DNA of 64,000 bases from positions 1 to 64,000 of the forward strand of contig NCJL01000003.1 in NCBI GenBank assembly GCA_002278935.1. Direction: 5' to 3'. Shown in pieces: positions 60,293 through 64,000 of the stretch. The notes below the pieces were generated by a model, which had not been told where the DNA came from, searched no databases, and worked only from the letters and a program-made list of their open reading frames with translations. Numbering within the stretch: the stretch's first letter is position 1; the number at the start of each line of letters is the position of its first letter. The DNA comes from Gallionellales bacterium 39-52-133 (GTDB taxonomy: Bacteria > Pseudomonadota > Gammaproteobacteria > Burkholderiales > Gallionellaceae). A program made the translations under genes and the position numbers.

Positions 60293-62440
60293 TTATAGCC
60301 AGGTTTTTACCCCGTCGTCACCACCGATATGCTGCTTCATCAGACGGCATTGCGCATTGGGATCGACTTCCAGCACTTCGGCGTAGATGGAAGCCAGCGC
60401 CTTGTCCTCGTCGGAAAAGATATTTTCACGGCCGAGATATTCAAGCAGGCCCGAATGTTTCATCACCTCGATGACCTGGTTCTTCAGGCCGCTGAATACC
60501 ACGCGTATACCGTTGGAGCGCAGCCTTTCAACCACGTGGTGGATGACTTCGTCGCCGGAAGCATCAAGCTGGTTGATGCCTTCCGCGACGATCAGCAGGT
60601 GTTTCGCATTCGGGCTGCCTGCGACCGCTTCCAGTATGGTGTCTTCAAAATAGCTCACATTGGCAAAATAGAGCGAGCCGTCATAGCGCACCGCAACGAT
60701 GTACTCGCTCACCGGCAGATTGTGCACGCTGGCATCGCGCAGGGTGCCGTCCGGATGGCGGCCGAGGATCGCGACCCTGGGTGTCATGGTGCGGTAAAGG
60801 TAAAGGATGATGGCAAGACCTGCCCCCACCATGATGCCGCTGTCCAGGTGCGGCGCAAATGCCAGCGTGGCGACAAAGGTCACGACGGAGGCAATGCCGT
60901 CATGTTTGTGGGTGTGCCACGCGTGCAGAATGGCCTTGAAGTTGATCAGGCCGATCACCGCCATCATGATCACCGCGGCCAGCACGGCCTGCGGCAGGTG
61001 ATACAGCAGCGGCGTGAGGAACAGCAGGGTGATCAGCACGAACACGCCGGCAAAGACTGAGGACATGCCGGTTTTGGCGCCGGCATTCAGGTTGACCGCG
61101 GAGCGGGAGAACGAGCCGCTGGCGGGGAAAGCCTGGCTGAAGCTGCCGACGATATTGGCAAGGCCCTGTCCCACCAGCTCCTGGTTGGGATCGATGCGGT
61201 CCTTGGTTTTGGCGGCAATTGCCTTGGCGATGGAAATGGCTTCCATGAAACCCACCAGTGAAATCACCAGCGCGCCGGTAAACAGTGTCAGCATCATGTC
61301 CCAGCTGAATTTCGGCATATCGAATTGCGGCATGCCCGCCGGTATCATGCCCACCACTTCGCCTCCGCCGACCAGGTTAAGCTCGCCTTTGTTCACCTTT
61401 TTGATGCGCCAGCGATAGCCGTCGCCGGTCTCGTTTTGCGGCACCTGGCCGAGCAGGTATAGCCTGGCTGGCTGTGCTTCGCTGGCGGGCACCTGCTCGA
61501 AGATGAATTTGCGTAGCGAGCGCGCGAGGTTGCGGTTTTCATTTTCCGCATCCCTGAGTTCCAGCCTGAGCAGCTCGATTTCATAATTGAGCGCGGCGAT
61601 GCGCTGCCGGTTGCCATTTTCCTGCTGCTGGTGCTGTTTCACCTCGGTGCTGGTCGAGCTGAGCCTGCTGTTTAATTCGTCGATCTTGCTTTCGGTTCTG
61701 GAGAAATTGTCGGCGAGGGTTTTGACCTCCGGATCCATGATGTCAGTTACCCTGCCGGTGCTGTTGTGCTCAAAGCCTATAGACCAGCTGACGACAGTGG
61801 TGATGACCACCGCGATCAGTACGCCGGGCAGCCTGGGCAGGTATTTTTTCAGACCCCACATGATGGCGAAGGCCGAGACGCCCATCAGCAGCGTGGGTAT
61901 ATGCGTATCGCCGACCTGCTGCAGCACGCCCCAGATATCCTGGATGAAATGTTCGCTGCGTCCCATCGACACGCCGAAAACCTTGTTGAGCTGCGACAGG
62001 CTGATGATAATGGCGGCGGCGTTGGTGAAGCCGACAATGACCGGATGCGAAAGGAAATTCACCACCACGCCGAGTTTGAAGACGCCCAGCGCGAGCTGGA
62101 TGATGCCGACCATGAACGCCATCATGATAGCCAGCGCAATAAACTGCGTGGAGCCGGAAGCGGCCAGCGGGGCGAGTGCGGAAGCGGTCAGCAGCGAAAC
62201 CACGGCAACCGGGCCGGTGGCCAGTTGTGCCGAAGAGCCCCACATCGCGGCGATAATGCCGGGCAGGAAAGCGGCATACAGGCCGTAATAGGCAGGCAGA
62301 CCGGCAAGCTGCGCATATGCCATGGACTGCGGCACCAGTATCAGCGCGATGGTAATGCCGGCGAGGAAATCAGCTTTGACATTAATAGCCCTCAGAGGAA
62401 ACCATTTCAGGAACGGAAGAAAGCGCGCCAACTGATTCAT
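60293..62440 (-). CDS. SulP-family anion transporter with coiled-coil insertion and STAS domain
   Basis: A 715-residue SulP transporter. The N-terminal helices have LILVPQSMAYAQLAGLPAYYGLYAAF and ATGPVAVVSLLTA. Between about residues 225 and 375 there is an insertion not normal for the family: a coiled-coil (FSRTESKIDELNSRLSSTSTEV..., LNYEIELLRLELRDAENE) followed by a small beta domain. Then the remaining helices and a C-terminal STAS domain (about 600-715) follow. The start at 62440 follows GGAGACC. The insertion may be a regulatory or oligomerisation module. Confidence 0.85.
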   Translation of the reverse strand: MNQLARFLPFLKWFPLRAINVKADFLAGITIALILVPQSMAYAQLAGLPAYYGLYAAFLPGIIAAMWGSSAQLATGPVAVVSLLTASALAPLAASGSTQFIALAIMMAFMVGIIQLALGVFKLGVVVNFLSHPVIVGFTNAAAIIISLSQLNKVFGVSMGRSEHFIQDIWGVLQQVGDTHIPTLLMGVSAFAIMWGLKKYLPRLPGVLIAVVITTVVSWSIGFEHNSTGRVTDIMDPEVKTLADNFSRTESKIDELNSRLSSTSTEVKQHQQQENGNRQRIAALNYEIELLRLELRDAENENRNLARSLRKFIFEQVPASEAQPARLYLLGQVPQNETGDGYRWRIKKVNKGELNLVGGGEVVGMIPAGMPQFDMPKFSWDMMLTLFTGALVISLVGFMEAISIAKAIAAKTKDRIDPNQELVGQGLANIVGSFSQAFPASGSFSRSAVNLNAGAKTGMSSVFAGVFVLITLLFLTPLLYHLPQAVLAAVIMMAVIGLINFKAILHAWHTHKHDGIASVVTFVATLAFAPHLDSGIMVGAGLAIILYLYRTMTPRVAILGRHPDGTLRDASVHNLPVSEYIVAVRYDGSLYFANVSYFEDTILEAVAGSPNAKHLLIVAEGINQLDASGDEVIHHVVERLRSNGIRVVFSGLKNQVIEVMKHSGLLEYLGRENIFSDEDKALASIYAEVLEVDPNAQCRLMKQHIGGDDGVKTWL

Positions 62441-62480
62441 CTTGATGGTCTCCTTTGAGTATGCTGATTTTTTACGAATG

Positions 62481-63194
62481 CTAATCCGGCTTGTTGTAAT
62501 CCATTGCCATTATTTTGGGTGCCCGGTCAATGCGGTATAAAACCAGCAGCAGGGCGATGGTTGAGACGAGCATGAAATAGGGGCCGAACAGCCAGAACAC
62601 CAGCGGCACCAGAAAATAATAGGCGCGCATGCCGATGCTGTAATAGGCTCCGGCCCGGTTCAGGTGTATGGCCACATGCGCCGGGGTGATCATCATGTGA
62701 TTCAGTCCAAGGGGGACATTGATCATGTAGCCGACATGATTGAATACGCGGATGGACATGGCGAAACTGAAGAAGGCTACAAACAGGTCCAGCAACAGGA
62801 AGATCAATTTTGTCATCCATAATTCGGGATGCTTTGCGCCCACCGTATTCAATACATGCCAGGTATTTTCAAAATTTCCGCCCTGCTCGCTCAGGGTGAG
62901 CACACCTATGATCAGCAGCACCGAGGTGGAGGCAAGAAAAGTCGCTGCCATGGTGGAATTGCGCAGCGTCTGCACGGCAAGGATGTCCTTCTTGCCGTCG
63001 TTCATGACGGTTTCTACCCATGCAGTGCGCGCAATTGTATTGATCGCCTGCACCGTATAGGTGGGATTTTTTCTGACTTTACGGCGGAGAAACACATGGT
63101 AAGCAATGACAAGCACGACGCTTGCAGTCAAGCAGGCAAGGTCGTATTTTAAAGAAACAAGCAGATGAAAAATATTTCCCGCTTCAAAATTCAT
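62481..63194 (-). CDS. DUF599-family membrane protein
   Basis: A 237-residue membrane protein with four or five helices and the conserved MNDGKKDILAVQTLRNSTMAATFLASTS segment of DUF599. It overlaps the carbonic anhydrase gene by 11 bases, so it is co-translated with it. Function unknown. Confidence 0.85.
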   Translation of the reverse strand: MNFEAGNIFHLLVSLKYDLACLTASVVLVIAYHVFLRRKVRKNPTYTVQAINTIARTAWVETVMNDGKKDILAVQTLRNSTMAATFLASTSVLLIIGVLTLSEQGGNFENTWHVLNTVGAKHPELWMTKLIFLLLDLFVAFFSFAMSIRVFNHVGYMINVPLGLNHMMITPAHVAIHLNRAGAYYSIGMRAYYFLVPLVFWLFGPYFMLVSTIALLLVLYRIDRAPKIMAMDYNKPD

Positions 63195-63744
63195 TTTGTA
63201 ATTTTTTGTAACCCTTAACCAGTTCGTGATTGGCTTTCAGTACCGATTCGGAGAAGTCACTGACCTGCGGCGATACCTGCTTGATATTTTTCAGTTCATC
63301 ATTGGAGTGAACGTTGGTGGTGGAAGGAATGTGGAAGTTTTCGGGCACTTCGCAATGTTCCACCACCGAGTTGTGGCGCACCACCGAGCCATTGCCGATC
63401 ACGCAGTCAAACAGTACCGAATTGAAACCGATAAATACGTTTTCGCCGACGACACAGGGGCCGTGCACGATGGAGCGGTGGGCGATGGAGGTGTTGATGC
63501 CGATCTTGACCAGACCGCCTGCCTTGGAGTGGATCACCACGCCGTCCTGGATGTTTGAATTCGCGCCGATGATGATGGGGTCCATATTGCCGTTTTCATC
63601 CACTTCATCGGCACGAATCACCGCATAGGGTCCGATGAACACATTTTCCTCGACAATGATTTTGCCGCACAGAATCGCGGTGTTGTCGACATAGGCCGAT
63701 TCATGGATAACAGGCAGGTCGCCGCTGGGGTTTTTACGTATCAT
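63184..63744 (-). CDS. Gamma-class carbonic anhydrase-like protein
   Basis: A 186-residue left-handed beta-helix protein of the gamma-carbonic anhydrase/CamH type. The zinc-binding histidines are in VVIHSK and SIAHRSIVHGP. Repeats (IIVEENVFIGPYAVIRAD, NTSIAHRSIVHGPCVVGENVFIG) form the hexapeptide helix. Together with SulP transporters it suggests bicarbonate handling. Relatives also serve as complex I assembly partners, which is notable beside the Ehr-type operon. Confidence 0.88.
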   Translation of the reverse strand: MIRKNPSGDLPVIHESAYVDNTAILCGKIIVEENVFIGPYAVIRADEVDENGNMDPIIIGANSNIQDGVVIHSKAGGLVKIGINTSIAHRSIVHGPCVVGENVFIGFNSVLFDCVIGNGSVVRHNSVVEHCEVPENFHIPSTTNVHSNDELKNIKQVSPQVSDFSESVLKANHELVKGYKKLQNEF

Positions 63745-63755
63745 TTTATTCTCGC

Positions 63756-64000
63756 TTAGGTGTCAGGTTGTAATTCGTCCCGGATTTTTCCGTCAGGCAA
63801 ATGGGTTTGGCATTCCTTGAAAATACGGACTTTGCAGTTGCGGCAAATTTCCGGGTCCAGTGTGGCGTAAACCGGTTTGATCCAGTTCGACATGGCGGGG
63901 AAAAAGCCGCCCACGCCGATGTCGTCTATCTTGTTCGATTTTTTCAGGAACTGGTAGACCCTGTCCTTGCAGCGGTAAAAATACAGCCCGCCGCCCAGCT
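63756..64000 (-). CDS. Partial protein with C-terminal Cys motif
   Basis: The C-terminal 80 or so residues of a minus-strand gene that continues beyond the window. The visible part has YFYRCKDRVYQFLKK, GVGGFFPAMSNWIKPVYATLDPE and CRNCKVRIFKECQ. The CxxC...C pattern may bind metal or a cluster. No family recognised. It ends 12 bases before the carbonic anhydrase gene and may head the same operon. Confidence 0.5.
   Translation of the reverse strand, partial: LGGGLYFYRCKDRVYQFLKKSNKIDDIGVGGFFPAMSNWIKPVYATLDPEICRNCKVRIFKECQTHLPDGKIRDELQPDT

Noticed and set aside
1..64000. tRNA, rRNA or integrase genes that would define island borders
   Set aside because: None could be recognised by reading; the absence should be confirmed by a dedicated search.

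Overview
The window looks like the chromosome of a chemolithotrophic or respiratory betaproteobacterium. A Nitrosomonadales/Gallionellales-like relative is my best guess, from overall gene content and GC-rich coding; I ran no marker-gene analysis. No rRNA, tRNA or CRISPR array was seen. The outer parts are GC-rich. The block from about 17.0 to 29.6 kb is visibly more AT-rich and full of defence genes, which suggests acquired DNA.

Layout. (1) 0-7.1 kb: a nitrate-type ABC transporter operon (Tat-exported binding protein, permease, fused double ATPase, and a separate cytoplasmic binding-protein-like regulator), followed by a single-domain globin and a PDC-type membrane sensor. The operon is preceded by a terminator-like hairpin that may act as an attenuator. 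(2) 7.3-12.1 kb: a MASE3-PAS-GGDEF-EAL protein, a small outer-membrane-type protein, a rhomboid protease and a CinA/MoaB-like protein. (3) 12.2-17.4 kb: toxin-antitoxin modules (HipBA split by repeat DNA, mobile mystery proteins A/B, Phd/RelE, an orphan MazE-like remnant). (4) 17.4-20.8 kb: a restriction-modification cluster of the CCWGG type (Dcm/EcoRII-like C5 methyltransferase, a small unknown protein, Vsr, and an MvaI/BcnI-family endonuclease). (5) 20.95-25.76 kb: a tightly coupled four-gene operon holding a second C5 methyltransferase, an HD-domain protein, an ORC/CDC6-like ATPase and an unrecognised protein with two Rossmann-like halves. This is the best candidate for an undescribed defence system. 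(6) 25.76-29.6 kb: thymidylate synthase (opposite strand), a gamma-glutamylcyclotransferase-like protein, and an AbiEi-Fic fusion gene. The Fic gene has four 24-bp-phased repeats upstream and is flanked by long direct repeats. (7) 29.6-35.4 kb: a PgsA-like enzyme, a RelE/NadS pair, MntA-HepT, two HU-domain proteins (one fused to a membrane segment and LysM), and a Fic plus DUF6933-like pair. (8) 35.4-41.4 kb: a phosphatase, a rhodanese, two paralogous lipoproteins flanking a YihY protein, a superoxide dismutase lacking one metal ligand, and topoisomerase IB. (9) 41.5-50.4 kb: a membrane protein, an FbpABC iron transporter behind a Fur-box-like palindrome, a PQQ-type sugar dehydrogenase, a degenerate HD-GYP protein and small secreted proteins. 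(10) 50.4-64 kb: a six-gene hydrogenase-4-like (Ehr-type) complex without Ni-Fe ligands, a divergent Crp/Fnr regulator, two SulP anion transporters, a DUF599 membrane protein and a gamma-carbonic anhydrase. Together these suggest inorganic carbon/anion uptake linked to ion-motive energy.

A short AT-rich dispersed repeat (core ATAACTATTTGATT followed by TATTGAATATTT) recurs about ten times. One copy lies in frame inside the hyfG-like gene and another supplies the start of the hyfE-like gene. All functional statements come from reading sequence and recalling family features; no database search was run.
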